Assembly (NCBI GenBank): GCA_023428695.1
Contig: JAEYWY010000026.1
Coordinates: 1-64,000, forward strand
DNA from: Bacteroidota bacterium
GTDB lineage: Bacteria; Bacteroidota; Bacteroidia; Cytophagales; Cyclobacteriaceae
Length of the DNA: 64,000 bases
Direction: 5' to 3'
The position numbers were made by a program, and so were the translations under genes. Position 1 is the first letter of the stretch. Every line of letters starts with the position of its first letter. The notes under the pieces were generated by a model. It saw nothing but the letters and a program-made list of their open reading frames with translations, ran no database searches and was not told the origin of the DNA. This document shows positions 16,091-24,182 of the stretch, one piece after another.

Positions 16091-17263
16091 ATGGAGTTTG
16101 CTACAGGGGGCCGAAATCGTGTGCATTTCGAGGAGACGGAAAATCAGGTAATGATTGCCGACATGGTTAGAAATTTCGGTGCCAGGGAGATCCGCCCCTA
16201 TATGATGGATTGGGACGAAACCCAGGAATTTCCGATCGACCTCTTCCACAAAATCGGCGAACACGGTCTGATGGGCGTTCTGGTTCCCGAGGAATACGGC
16301 GGGTCCGGATTCGGATATCTCGAGTACATTACTGCCATTGTTGAACTTGCGCGGATCGATGGTTCCATCGGACTTTCTATGGCCGCGCACAACTCATTGT
16401 GCACAAATCATATCCTGCAATTCGCCAATGAGGATCAAAAACAACAATACCTTCCCAAACTCGCCTCCGGGGAATGGATCGGGGCCTGGGGACTTACCGA
16501 ACCAAACACAGGTTCCGACGCAGGAAACATGAAGACTGTCGCGAGGAAGCAGGGCGATTACTACATCATCAACGGTGCGAAAAATTTCATTACCCACGGT
16601 AGATCGGGTAGCGTAGCCGTTGTGATTGTCAGGACCGGAGAAGTTGGCGACTCACACGGGATGTCGGCCTTCATTATCGAGAAAGGAACTCCGGGATTTA
16701 CCTCGGGTAAAAAGGAAAACAAGCTCGGCATGCGCGCCTCCGAAACCGCAGAATTGATATTCGATGATTGCAAGGTGCACCGGTCGCAGATGATCGGCGA
16801 AGAGGGCGATGGTTTCATCCAGGCAATGAAAATCCTCGACGGTGGTCGCATTTCAATTGCCGCCCTGAGTCTTGGAATAGCAAACGGGGCTTTTGATTGC
16901 GCCTTGCAATACTCAAAAGAGCGGCATCAGTTCAACAAACCCATCGCCAGCTTTCAGGGCATCGCCTTCAAAATTGCCGATATGGCAACCCGAATAGAGG
17001 CTGCGCGTCTGCTCACCTACCGGGCGGGCGATCTCAAAAACAAAGGGATTGACGTTAACCGCGAATCGGCAATGGCGAAACTGTATGCTTCCGAAGTGGC
17101 GGTATACGTAGCCAACGAAGCCGTGCAGATCTTTGGAGGATACGGCTATACAAAGGACTTCCCTGCTGAGAAATTCTATCGGGACGCGAAATTGTGCACC
17201 ATTGGCGAGGGAACGTCCGAAATCCAGAAGCTCGTAATCTCCCGGTCGCTGCTTAAACGGTGA
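16091..17263 (+). CDS. Acyl-CoA dehydrogenase
   Basis: FAD-dependent first step of fatty-acid or branched-chain acyl-CoA beta-oxidation. 390 residues with the usual landmarks: GLMGVLVPEEYGGSGFGYLE, GAWGLTEPNTGSDAG around the FAD site, GGYGYTKDFPAEKFYRDAK, and near the C-terminus IGEGTSEIQ, whose first Glu (about residue 373) aligns with the catalytic base of short-chain enzymes. The ATG at 16091 follows an A-rich leader. It is a single gene, divergent from the nucleotide-sugar operon and preceded by a perfect palindrome that probably controls it. Confidence 0.94.
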   Translation: MEFATGGRNRVHFEETENQVMIADMVRNFGAREIRPYMMDWDETQEFPIDLFHKIGEHGLMGVLVPEEYGGSGFGYLEYITAIVELARIDGSIGLSMAAHNSLCTNHILQFANEDQKQQYLPKLASGEWIGAWGLTEPNTGSDAGNMKTVARKQGDYYIINGAKNFITHGRSGSVAVVIVRTGEVGDSHGMSAFIIEKGTPGFTSGKKENKLGMRASETAELIFDDCKVHRSQMIGEEGDGFIQAMKILDGGRISIAALSLGIANGAFDCALQYSKERHQFNKPIASFQGIAFKIADMATRIEAARLLTYRAGDLKNKGIDVNRESAMAKLYASEVAVYVANEAVQIFGGYGYTKDFPAEKFYRDAKLCTIGEGTSEIQKLVISRSLLKR

Positions 17264-17287
17264 TTGGGATCAAAATTGCCGTGGATA

Positions 17288-17320
17288 CTTGCATTTTTGC
17301 GAACGGAAACCTTATCTTTG
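17288..17320 (+). promoter_or_regulatory. Candidate promoter of rpsU
   Basis: CTTG (17288-17291), 21 bases, then TATCTTTG (17313-17320), which fits the -7 consensus TAnnTTTG fully and the -33 element partly. Transcription would start about 10 bases before the rpsU ATG at 17339. Confidence 0.5.
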
Positions 17321-17338
17321 CCCCCCTAAATAGGAAAT

Positions 17339-17536
17339 ATGCTTATTATAAACGTTAAGGAAAACGAGTCGATTGATAAAGCGCTCAAACGCTTCAAGAA
17401 GAAATTCGAAAAGACCGGTGTGTTGAAAGAGCTTCGCGCACGTACATCGTTTGAAAAGCCGTCTGTACGCCGCCGCAACGAAATTATTCGTGCCGCTTAC
17501 CGTGAACGCCAGCGTAATCTGAGCAATAACAGCTAA
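17339..17536 (+). CDS. rpsU: 30S ribosomal protein S21 (bS21)
   Basis: 65-residue basic ribosomal protein. MLIINVKENESIDKALKR at the N-terminus and the Arg-rich PSVRRRNEIIRAAYRERQ are the family pattern, and the length is typical. It stands in the Bacteroidota order rpsU-xerC-hpf. A strong terminator follows, so rpsU can be transcribed alone at a high level. Confidence 0.96.
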   Translation: MLIINVKENESIDKALKRFKKKFEKTGVLKELRARTSFEKPSVRRRNEIIRAAYRERQRNLSNNS

Positions 17537-17556
17537 TAATATCACGCGAAAATAGG

Positions 17557-17587
17557 TTGTGGAACTACATTTTGTAGTTGTCCACAA
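17557..17587. repeat. Long imperfect hairpin after rpsU
   Basis: TTGTGGAACTACA (17557-17569) pairs with TGTAGT (17573-17578) and TCCACAA (17581-17587), a 13-bp stem with a 3-base loop and one two-base bulge. No T run follows. It precedes the terminator at 17609 and may protect the 3' end of the rpsU mRNA. Confidence 0.55.
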
Positions 17588-17608
17588 TTTGTCTTCATTT
17601 TGTCAACA

Positions 17609-17647
17609 AATCCCCTCTTGGTCTTTCCAATAGGGGATTATTTTTTT
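17609..17647 (+). terminator. Intrinsic terminator of rpsU
   Basis: AATCCCCT (17609-17616) pairs with AGGGGATT (17632-17639), extended inwards by TTGG/CCAA, and is followed by a seven-T run from 17641. It ends rpsU before xerC. Confidence 0.88.
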
Positions 17648-17692
17648 ACATTGCTTCTACCAGTTTCTGTTCAGAGGATTTGTGTTTGAAGC

Positions 17693-18571
17693 ATGATTGA
17701 TTCCTTTCTTAGATACGTTCGATACGAAAAGCGTTTAAGTGGGAATACGGTGATTGCCTACCAGAAGGATCTTGAACAGTTCTCCATTTTCATCCAAACT
17801 ACATTTCATCAGGAAGACGTCGCAGGCGCTGACCATGGCATGGTTCGCTCCTGGATCATTTCACTTGTCGACGAGGGGCTCAACCCGGCGTCAGTTAACC
17901 GGAAGATCGCTTGTCTCCGCACCTTCTTTAAGTTCCTTTTGCGTGAGCAGGTTATTAAGACCAATCCAATGACAAAAATCCGGGTGCTGAAAACCCCGAA
18001 ACGGCTTCCGGCATTTGTCAAGGAAAGCGATATGAACCAGGTACTCGACGGGCGGGATTTCGAAGATTCGTTTGCCGGATGGCGGGAGCGACTTGTCCTC
18101 GAACTTTTCTACGGCACCGGAATCCGCCTTTCAGAATTGACAGGCCTCACAGAGGGGTCGGTCGATTTGAAAGGAAGAACCATCAAAGTCCTTGGTAAGA
18201 GAAAGAAGGAAAGGGTAATCCCTTTCTCTGCTCACCTCGTTACTATACTTGAGGGCTATCTGTCAATGAAACGCCGTTCAGTTTCAACTGATTCCGACAC
18301 ATTGCTGGTAACTGATTCCGGCCACCCTTGTTATCCCATGATGATATACAGAATTGTCAAAAATAATCTGTCAACATACACCACAGCTGAAAAAACAAGT
18401 CCACACGTACTGCGACATACGTATGCGACGCATCTGCTCAACAAAGGCGCGGAGATCAATGCTGTTAAGGACCTTCTCGGTCATAGCAGTCTCGCCGCAA
18501 CGCAGGTCTATACGCACAACTCAATGGAAAAAATCAAGAAGGCCTTTGACCAGGCCCATCCAAAAGCTTAG
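17693..18571 (+). CDS. xerC: Tyrosine recombinase XerC/XerD family
   Basis: 292-residue site-specific recombinase for resolving chromosome dimers at dif. N-terminal SAM-like core-binding domain (residues 1-85, LSGNTVIAYQKDLEQF), then the catalytic domain with the first Arg in GTGIRLSELTGL, Lys in KVLGKRKKERVIPF, the HVLRHTYATHLL motif, LLGHSSLAATQVYTH and the nucleophilic Tyr in that last motif. Full length and in its conserved place between rpsU and hpf, so it is the housekeeping enzyme and not a mobile-element integrase. Xer paralogues C and D cannot be separated by eye. Confidence 0.9.
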   Translation: MIDSFLRYVRYEKRLSGNTVIAYQKDLEQFSIFIQTTFHQEDVAGADHGMVRSWIISLVDEGLNPASVNRKIACLRTFFKFLLREQVIKTNPMTKIRVLKTPKRLPAFVKESDMNQVLDGRDFEDSFAGWRERLVLELFYGTGIRLSELTGLTEGSVDLKGRTIKVLGKRKKERVIPFSAHLVTILEGYLSMKRRSVSTDSDTLLVTDSGHPCYPMMIYRIVKNNLSTYTTAEKTSPHVLRHTYATHLLNKGAEINAVKDLLGHSSLAATQVYTHNSMEKIKKAFDQAHPKA

Positions 18572-18680
18572 CATGTTTAACCAAACAAAAACGTATGAAA
18601 TAGAAAACTCTACGGTCAGGCCCCTGGCCGGTCTTTCTTCAGGCCAGATGTTTATTTGTTCAACTAAAACTTTTTATGCT

Positions 18681-18983
18681 ATGAAGCTGCAAGTTCATTC
18701 CATCCACTTCGACGCCGACCGCAAGCTTATCAATTATATCCAGAAGAAACTGGACAAACTCGACACATTTTATGACCGAATGGTGGACGGTGAAGTTTTC
18801 CTCCGGCTCAACAACGAAGGAATCGAGAACAAGACAGTTGAAATCAAACTCCGCGTTCCGGGCACGCAACTGTTTGCAACGGAAAAGGCACGATCCTTTG
18901 AAGAGGCTACCGGTCTCGCTGCCGACGCTCTTCGAAATCAAATCAAGAAATTCAAGACACGGATAAGAAACGGCAGAGCATAA
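18681..18983 (+). CDS. hpf: Ribosome hibernation-promoting factor, short form (HPF/RaiA)
   Basis: 100-residue protein that binds the 30S A/P sites and stabilises inactive ribosomes. Starts MKLQVHSIHFDADRKLINYI and has the S30Ae pattern VEIKLRVPGTQLFATEKA and FEEATGLAADALRNQIKKFK. An open frame extends far upstream, overlapping xerC, but the ATG at 18681 gives the correct family N-terminus. The protein lacks the long C-terminal dimerisation domain, so it is the short type. It is the last gene of rpsU-xerC-hpf; a hairpin terminator follows. Confidence 0.92.
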   Translation: MKLQVHSIHFDADRKLINYIQKKLDKLDTFYDRMVDGEVFLRLNNEGIENKTVEIKLRVPGTQLFATEKARSFEEATGLAADALRNQIKKFKTRIRNGRA

Positions 18984-19002
18984 TCCGCCGATGATAAATA
19001 CT

Positions 19003-19037
19003 AGAAAGGCTCCTTCGCGGGAGCCTTTCTGCTTTTA
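19003..19037. terminator. Terminator between hpf and metK
   Basis: AGAAAGGCTCC (19003-19013) pairs perfectly with GGAGCCTTTCT (19020-19030) around a six-base loop, followed by GCTTTTA on the plus strand. The stem overlaps the end region of the convergent metK gene, so it probably serves both. Confidence 0.8.
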
Positions 19038-20291
19038 TGAGATCTTAAACACTTTTCGAATTTGATCGACATAATCCAGCTTCTCCCAGGGGAAAAGCTC
19101 AACTTTCATCTTTAGCTGGTTCTTCTTCCCTTCATTAAAAATCTTCTCCACAACACGCGGCTCACGCCCCATATGACCATAGGCAGCTGTCTCTGAATAA
19201 ATCGGACTGCGCAGATTGAAACGTTTCTCAATGAAATAAGGTCGCATATCGAATACTTTCTTCAGCTTCCCGGCAACCTCCCCATCACTCAACCTAACCT
19301 TGGAAGTTCCAAAAGTGTTTACGTACAAACCCACAGGCTGTGCAACACCTATCGCATAGGCTACCTGCACAAGTACTTCATCGCACAAACCTGCCGCAAC
19401 AAGATTCTTGGCGATGTGCCGTGTAGCATAGGCAGCAGAACGATCTACCTTCGACGGATCCTTTCCGGAGAACGCTCCACCTCCATGTGCACCCTTGCCA
19501 CCGTAGGTATCAACAATGATTTTCCGTCCTGTGAGTCCGGTATCGCCGTGCGGGCCACCTATGACGAACTTTCCGGTGGGGTTCACGTAATATTTGATAT
19601 CCCTGCCAAAGAGTTTCTGCACGCGTTTTGGCAATTTCTTTTTTATGCGAGGGATAACAACGTTGATGATATCTTCACGGATCTGCTTAAGCATCCGTTC
19701 GTCCCGGGCAAAATCGTCATGCTGCGTTGAAATAACGATCGTGTCTATGCGCACAGGTTTGTTGTTATCATCGTACTCGATCGTCACCTGCGACTTTGAA
19801 TCCGGCCTCAGGTATTTCATGACCCTTCGTTCTTTCCGGATTGCAGCAAGCTCCCTCAATAAGAGATGCGCCAGCTCCAATGGAAGGGGCATATAGTTGT
19901 CGGTCTCGTTAGTTGCATAACCAAACATCATTCCCTGGTCGCCTGCTCCCTGGTCTTCCTTTCTGCGGCGCTCGACCCCCTGGTTAATATCAGGTGACTG
20001 CTCGTGAATCGCTGACAGAATCCCGCAGGAGTTCGCTTCGAACATGTATTCGCTTTTCGTGTATCCGATTTTCCGGATTACCTCCCGTGCGATATCCTGA
20101 ACATCAAGGTATGCTTCTGATTTTACTTCACCGGCGAGTACCACCTGTCCGGTCGTTACCAGTGTCTCGCATGCGACTTTTGAATTTGGATCGTAGGCAA
20201 GGAAATAGTCGATTAACGCGTCGGAGATCTGGTCTGCTACTTTGTCGGGATGTCCTTCAGAAACAGATTCTGAAGTGAATAGATACGGCAT
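19035..20291 (-). CDS. metK: S-adenosylmethionine synthetase
   Basis: Makes SAM from methionine and ATP. 418 residues, starting MPYLFTSESVSEGHPDKVADQ, with the family signatures GAGDQGMMFGYA and GGGAFSGKDPSKVDRS. It is a little longer than the roughly 384 residues of E. coli MetK, as usual for Bacteroidota. The gene is transcribed alone from an excellent promoter; with a leader of only about 40 bases there is no room for a SAM riboswitch. It converges with hpf across a shared terminator. Confidence 0.97.
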   Translation of the reverse strand: MPYLFTSESVSEGHPDKVADQISDALIDYFLAYDPNSKVACETLVTTGQVVLAGEVKSEAYLDVQDIAREVIRKIGYTKSEYMFEANSCGILSAIHEQSPDINQGVERRRKEDQGAGDQGMMFGYATNETDNYMPLPLELAHLLLRELAAIRKERRVMKYLRPDSKSQVTIEYDDNNKPVRIDTIVISTQHDDFARDERMLKQIREDIINVVIPRIKKKLPKRVQKLFGRDIKYYVNPTGKFVIGGPHGDTGLTGRKIIVDTYGGKGAHGGGAFSGKDPSKVDRSAAYATRHIAKNLVAAGLCDEVLVQVAYAIGVAQPVGLYVNTFGTSKVRLSDGEVAGKLKKVFDMRPYFIEKRFNLRSPIYSETAAYGHMGREPRVVEKIFNEGKKNQLKMKVELFPWEKLDYVDQIRKVFKIS

Positions 20292-20339
20292 AGAATGATT
20301 TGGTTATTAGATACGAGAGACGCTTTTAAATTCAGCCGG

Positions 20340-20370
20340 CAAATTTAAAGCGATTTGGCTAATTGGCAAA
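20340..20370 (-). promoter_or_regulatory. Bacteroidota-type promoter of metK
   Basis: On the minus strand TTTG (20370-20367), 19 bases, TAAATTTG (20347-20340): an exact match to TTTG-N19-TAnnTTTG. The predicted start is near 20333, about 40 bases before the metK ATG. Confidence 0.78.
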
Positions 20371-20380
20371 CCGCAACTTT

Positions 20381-21103
20381 CTACTTCGCCAAAAACAAAA
20401 ACACTAAGGGTAATTTGGGAAAATCAACCCGTTGAGCTTTCCATGCGTTCACTTTTGCTGTCCGAATCTTTTCCGCGGCACCCGTCAGGTCGAGAGCCAC
20501 GCATAATTCGGTATCAGGACGGAGCACCTTTAACATGGCAGCCATGAGCCTGTTGTTCCGGTAAGGCGTTTCAATGAATATTTGGGTTTGATTCCTTTTG
20601 GATGATTCCCGTTCAAGTTCACGAATGGCGGAGACGAGTTCGCCCTCCTGTACCGGAAGGTAGCCATGAAATGCGAAGCGCTGTCCATTGAGACCCGACG
20701 CCATCAGCGCCAGCAAAATGGATGACGGCCCAACCAACGGGACGACGGTTATCCCATTCGCGTGCGCGAACGAAACGGCAAGTGCACCCGGGTCGGCAAT
20801 CCCCGGGCAACCCGACTCAGACAGGACGCCCATATCGCTTCCGCTGAAGATCGGCGCGAACATTTCTCTCATTGCTTCCAACGGTGTATCCTTGTCGAGT
20901 ACGTTAAACTGCAGGGGCTCGATGCCGGGATAAATTTTCAGACTGCTCAGAAACCTTCTGGCGGTCCGCACATTTTCAACCAGAAAATGACTTATCCCAG
21001 GGAGCGTTTGCAAAAGCCGCGGGGGAAGCACCAACGTTTGTGTGTCGTCGGAAATGATTGAAGGTATCAGATAAAGTTTTCCGGTGGTCTCTTTGCTTTG
21101 CAT
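20381..21103 (-). CDS. RsmI-like SAM-dependent methyltransferase (tetrapyrrole methylase fold)
   Basis: About 240 residues of the fold shared by RsmI (16S rRNA C1402 ribose methylation) and the cobalamin methylases. Visible motifs are KLYLIPSIISD at the start, GVLSESGCPGIADPGA (SAM site), PLVGPSSILLALMASGLNGQ and IFIETPYRNNRLM. Many Bacteroidota carry this shorter second RsmI-type protein beside a true RsmI; its substrate is not established. The ATG at 21103 is preferred over the in-frame GTG at 21109. metK lies downstream on the same strand with its own promoter. Confidence 0.8.
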   Translation of the reverse strand: MQSKETTGKLYLIPSIISDDTQTLVLPPRLLQTLPGISHFLVENVRTARRFLSSLKIYPGIEPLQFNVLDKDTPLEAMREMFAPIFSGSDMGVLSESGCPGIADPGALAVSFAHANGITVVPLVGPSSILLALMASGLNGQRFAFHGYLPVQEGELVSAIRELERESSKRNQTQIFIETPYRNNRLMAAMLKVLRPDTELCVALDLTGAAEKIRTAKVNAWKAQRVDFPKLPLVFLFLAK

Positions 21104-21165
21104 CTGCACGAAGTAGATTTATTTCGGCGAAAGCCAAAACTACGTAACTTTCGCGTTCTAATCGA

Positions 21166-21379
21166 ATGGGAAAAATTCTGATCATTGCCGGTGTTATTCT
21201 TATTGTCGTGGGGGTGCTGGTCTCATTCAGCGATCGCATACCTTTCTTCGGAAAGCTCCCCGGCGATTTTTCATTTGAAAGCGACAAAATTCAAATTCTA
21301 TTTCCCGCTTACGTCATCGATTATTATCAGTATCATTGTTTCGGTCATTCTTTATTTTGTAAACCGAATGCGCCAGTAA
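21166..21379 (+). pseudogene. DUF2905 small membrane protein, frameshifted
   Basis: The first 40 codons (MGKILIIAGVILIVVGVL then FFGKLPGDFSFESDK) are the N-terminal half of a DUF2905 protein: a transmembrane helix and the GKLPGD motif. The second half continues in the next frame (KFKFYFPLTSSIIIS, second helix, NRMRQ, stop at 21379). The join is at the A-run 21286-21289 (ACAAAATTC), where one extra base breaks the frame; deleting one A restores a normal protein of about 70 residues. This may be a true frameshift, slippage at the A-run, or a sequencing or assembly error. The family's function is unknown. Confidence 0.75.
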
Positions 21380-21392
21380 GGTTGCGCGACTT

Positions 21393-22547
21393 ATGCTTTC
21401 ATGTAAACACGCAAAATTCACCCTCCCCTCGAAAGTAACGTACCTGAACTGCGCTTACATGGCGCCACTGCTTACGTCAGTTGAAAAAGCAGGTATAAGA
21501 GGAATACGATTGAAACGAAACCCGGCTACTGTTTCGCCACAGATGTTTTTTGATGAAACCGAAATACTCAGGGCGTCATTTTCCAAACTCGTTAATGCGG
21601 GTGATCCGCAAAGGATAGTTGTAATTCCTTCTGTCTCGTACGGTATGGCAACCGTTGCAGCTAACATGGCCATTGAACGTGGTCAGCATATCCTCGTTGC
21701 CGCCGAACAGTTTCCAAGTAATTATTACTGCTGGAAACATCTTTGCGAAAAAAATGGCGCTGAAATCAAAGTTATCGCTCCGCCCGATACGCGCACGCAT
21801 CGGGGAAAAACATGGAACGAGCGTATCCTCGGAGAAATTAATTCGCAGACCGCCGCTGTGGCGATCGCACATTTTCACTGGGCCGACGGAACCCGTTTCG
21901 ACCTTCAGGCGATTCGTGCGAAGACTCGCGAAGTCAATGCGCGACTCATTGTCGACGGCACACAGTCAGTTGGTGCATTTCCTTTCGACATCAACGCAAT
22001 CCAACCCGACGCGCTGATATGTGCCGGGTATAAATGGCTACTCGGACCTTATTCGATAGGGCTCGCGTATTACGGACCCGCTTTTGACAATGGAAGACCC
22101 CTTGAAGAAAACTGGATCAATCGCGAAAACAGCGAAGACTTTGCCGGGCTCGTGAATTATCGCGACACTTACCAACCCGGCGCAATGCGATATGAAGTTG
22201 GTGAGCATAGCAACTTCATACTAGTACCGATGATGCTCAAGGCAATAGATCAACTCAATCGCTGGAAGCCGGAATTCATACAGGAATATTGCCGCAGCAT
22301 CACGTCAAACGCTGTAAGTCAGCTTCGTGAAAACGGATATTGGGTCGAAGACGACGACTGGCGCGGAAGCCACCTGTTTGGAGTTCGTTCAATCGTGCCG
22401 CGGGACATTGGTGCAATACGTGAAAAACTCCTTCGTAAGAACATCGTCGTTTCAATGCGCGGTGACGCTATCCGAATTTCACCGAACGTATATAATCGCG
22501 AACAGGATTTGCAGAGACTCGTTAATGTGTTAATCGGCAATTCCTGA
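21393..22547 (+). CDS. Aminotransferase class V / cysteine desulfurase-like enzyme
   Basis: 384-residue PLP enzyme of fold type I. Start MLSCKHAKFTLPSKVTYLNCAYM fits the kynureninase/isopenicillin-epimerase-like branch, where NxAYM lies at the substrate entrance. HFHWADGTRFDL and DGTQSVGAFPFD hold the cofactor-binding residues, and the Schiff-base lysine is in ICAGYKWLLGPYSIG. No desulfurase active-site cysteine loop was recognised, so aminotransferase or lyase activity is more likely; the substrate is open. Its stop overlaps the ATG of the EamA transporter by one base, so the two are coupled and the transporter may export or import a related metabolite (inference). Confidence 0.85.
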   Translation: MLSCKHAKFTLPSKVTYLNCAYMAPLLTSVEKAGIRGIRLKRNPATVSPQMFFDETEILRASFSKLVNAGDPQRIVVIPSVSYGMATVAANMAIERGQHILVAAEQFPSNYYCWKHLCEKNGAEIKVIAPPDTRTHRGKTWNERILGEINSQTAAVAIAHFHWADGTRFDLQAIRAKTREVNARLIVDGTQSVGAFPFDINAIQPDALICAGYKWLLGPYSIGLAYYGPAFDNGRPLEENWINRENSEDFAGLVNYRDTYQPGAMRYEVGEHSNFILVPMMLKAIDQLNRWKPEFIQEYCRSITSNAVSQLRENGYWVEDDDWRGSHLFGVRSIVPRDIGAIREKLLRKNIVVSMRGDAIRISPNVYNREQDLQRLVNVLIGNS

Positions 22548-23509
22548 TGCAGCAATCGAACCAGCGTTCCTATTTTCTCTGGGGAATCGTCATCGCGTTT
22601 CTCGGCGCTATTTGTTTCTCCACGAAAGCGATATTTGTAAAACTTGCTTACCGCGATACGCCGGTGGATCCCGTGACGCTGCTCGCGCTGCGCATGATAT
22701 TCTCGCTTCCCTTTTTTGTAGTGTCCGCAGCAATCAGTTCTTCCAAACAGGCTAATGTTCGATTCACAGGTAAACAGTGGATTGGCGTGGCTGCAATTGG
22801 TTGTATCGGATATTACGTATCGAGTTTGCTCGATTTCCTCGGACTCCAATACGTCTCGGCAGGGATTGAACGCCTTATCCTTTTTATCTATCCAACACTC
22901 GTACTGCTGATTTCGGCTGTAATCTTTAAAACAAAAGTATCCCGGCAACAGTGGCTGGCAATATTGCTCACCTATGCCGGACTCGTCATCGCATTCTGGG
23001 GTGAAATTGAATTCGTAACCCCGGGTCCAACGTTTGCACTAGGCGCCACATTGATTTTTTGCTGCGCCATCACGTTCGCGGTCTACATAGTGGGAAGTGG
23101 CCGGCTCATCCCTTATATCGGTGCGTCCAAATTCAACAGCTATGCCATGTGCTTTGCATGCGCAGCCGTTATCATTCATTACCTTATCGTTGGTAAGGAA
23201 TCGCTTTTCGAACTCGAGCCGCGTATATACTTCTACTCCGTGATAATGGCTGTTGTGAGTACCGTAATACCGTCATACCTGGTTTCGATAGGCATCAACC
23301 GAATCGGGTCAGGGAACGCGGCGATTGTGGGCAGCGTCGGACCGATTTCAACCATCCTGCAGGCTTATTTCGTATTAGGAGAACCGATTTTGGTTTTGCA
23401 AATTGCCGGGACCATCATGATCCTCGCCGGTATCCTCATGGTAAGCCGAAAGAGCGAACCAAAAACGGTGGCTGCTCCTTCGCCAAACAAAGAAGTTCAA
23501 AATGCCTGA
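22547..23509 (+). CDS. EamA/DMT-family transporter
   Basis: 320-residue integral membrane protein with about ten helices in two EamA repeats. Repeat one runs WGIVIAFLGAICFSTKAIFVKLAY to about residue 140; repeat two starts near ALGATLIFCCAITFAVYIV and ends with GTIMILAGILMVS. DMT transporters mostly export amino acids or other small metabolites; the substrate cannot be told. Translationally coupled to the upstream PLP enzyme (TGATG overlap) and six bases before the YCII gene, so probably one operon from about 21.4 to 24.9 kb. Confidence 0.88.
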   Translation: MQQSNQRSYFLWGIVIAFLGAICFSTKAIFVKLAYRDTPVDPVTLLALRMIFSLPFFVVSAAISSSKQANVRFTGKQWIGVAAIGCIGYYVSSLLDFLGLQYVSAGIERLILFIYPTLVLLISAVIFKTKVSRQQWLAILLTYAGLVIAFWGEIEFVTPGPTFALGATLIFCCAITFAVYIVGSGRLIPYIGASKFNSYAMCFACAAVIIHYLIVGKESLFELEPRIYFYSVIMAVVSTVIPSYLVSIGINRIGSGNAAIVGSVGPISTILQAYFVLGEPILVLQIAGTIMILAGILMVSRKSEPKTVAAPSPNKEVQNA

Positions 23510-23515
23510 TACTAT

Positions 23516-24169
23516 ATGACTACAAGACTTATTGCCCTCACCCTGCTCTTTGCCACGGTTACCGCCTTCGCACAGGAGAAGAAATATATGATCGTATTCC
23601 TGAACTCGAAACCGGATAGTGAAAAGCTTTCGCAGGAAGAAGCCAAAACTATCATGGACGGCCACATGGCCAATATGGCGCGGCTCGCAAAGGAAAACAA
23701 ACTGCTGGCGGCAGGTCCGTTCCATGGCGGTGGCGGAATTTTTATCATGAACAGCGGATCGGCAAAGGAAGTTGAAGAATGGATCAGCACCGATCCCGGT
23801 GTGAAAGCTCAACGCTGGCGCATCGAAATACTTCCGTTTCAACCCCGTGTTGGCGGCGTCTGCCCAGTCGGCGACAACTATGAAATGACTACTTACACAT
23901 TTTTCCGATTCGATGCTGTGGCCAGCAAGTTTACCGTCGCCAGACAATCTGAACTGATCGATTCACACGACAGGTTTCTTCGCGAAATTGTCCAGGGCGG
24001 CAACGTCGTCTCTGAATCAATATTTGGTCCCCGCGACGGTGGAATTCTTATCCTGAAAGGGGAAGTGGACGCCGACCTCATGAATTCAGATCCCGCTGTT
24101 GAAGCCGGTTTGGTTGAGGTCCAACAAAAAAATCTTTATATCGCAAAAGGATCATTTTGCGAAGAATAG
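23516..24169 (+). CDS. Secreted protein with two YCII-like domains
   Basis: 217 residues with an N-terminal signal peptide (MTTRLIALTLLFATVTAFAQ, cleavage after AFAQ likely). The rest looks like two successive YCII-type ferredoxin-like domains: KYMIVFLNSKPD...HMANMARLAKENKLLAAGPF with GIFIMNSGSAKEVEEW (about 23-105), and TYTFFRFDA...SHDRFLREIVQGGNVVSESIF with GGILILKGEVD (about 125-205). YCII proteins are usually single-domain cytoplasmic dehalogenase-like proteins, so an exported tandem version is less common. No enzymatic residue can be assigned. It sits between the transporter and hydrolase genes on the same strand. Confidence 0.72.
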   Translation: MTTRLIALTLLFATVTAFAQEKKYMIVFLNSKPDSEKLSQEEAKTIMDGHMANMARLAKENKLLAAGPFHGGGGIFIMNSGSAKEVEEWISTDPGVKAQRWRIEILPFQPRVGGVCPVGDNYEMTTYTFFRFDAVASKFTVARQSELIDSHDRFLREIVQGGNVVSESIFGPRDGGILILKGEVDADLMNSDPAVEAGLVEVQQKNLYIAKGSFCEE

Positions 24170-24182
24170 CAGCACGCAAGAA

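Noticed and set aside
17693..18571. Tyrosine recombinase as a mobile-element integrase
   Set aside because: It is full-length XerC/D type in the conserved rpsU-xerC-hpf order, with no attachment repeats around it.
20292..20339. SAM riboswitch before metK
   Set aside because: The predicted leader is only about 40 bases, and no riboswitch core or expression-platform hairpin is visible.
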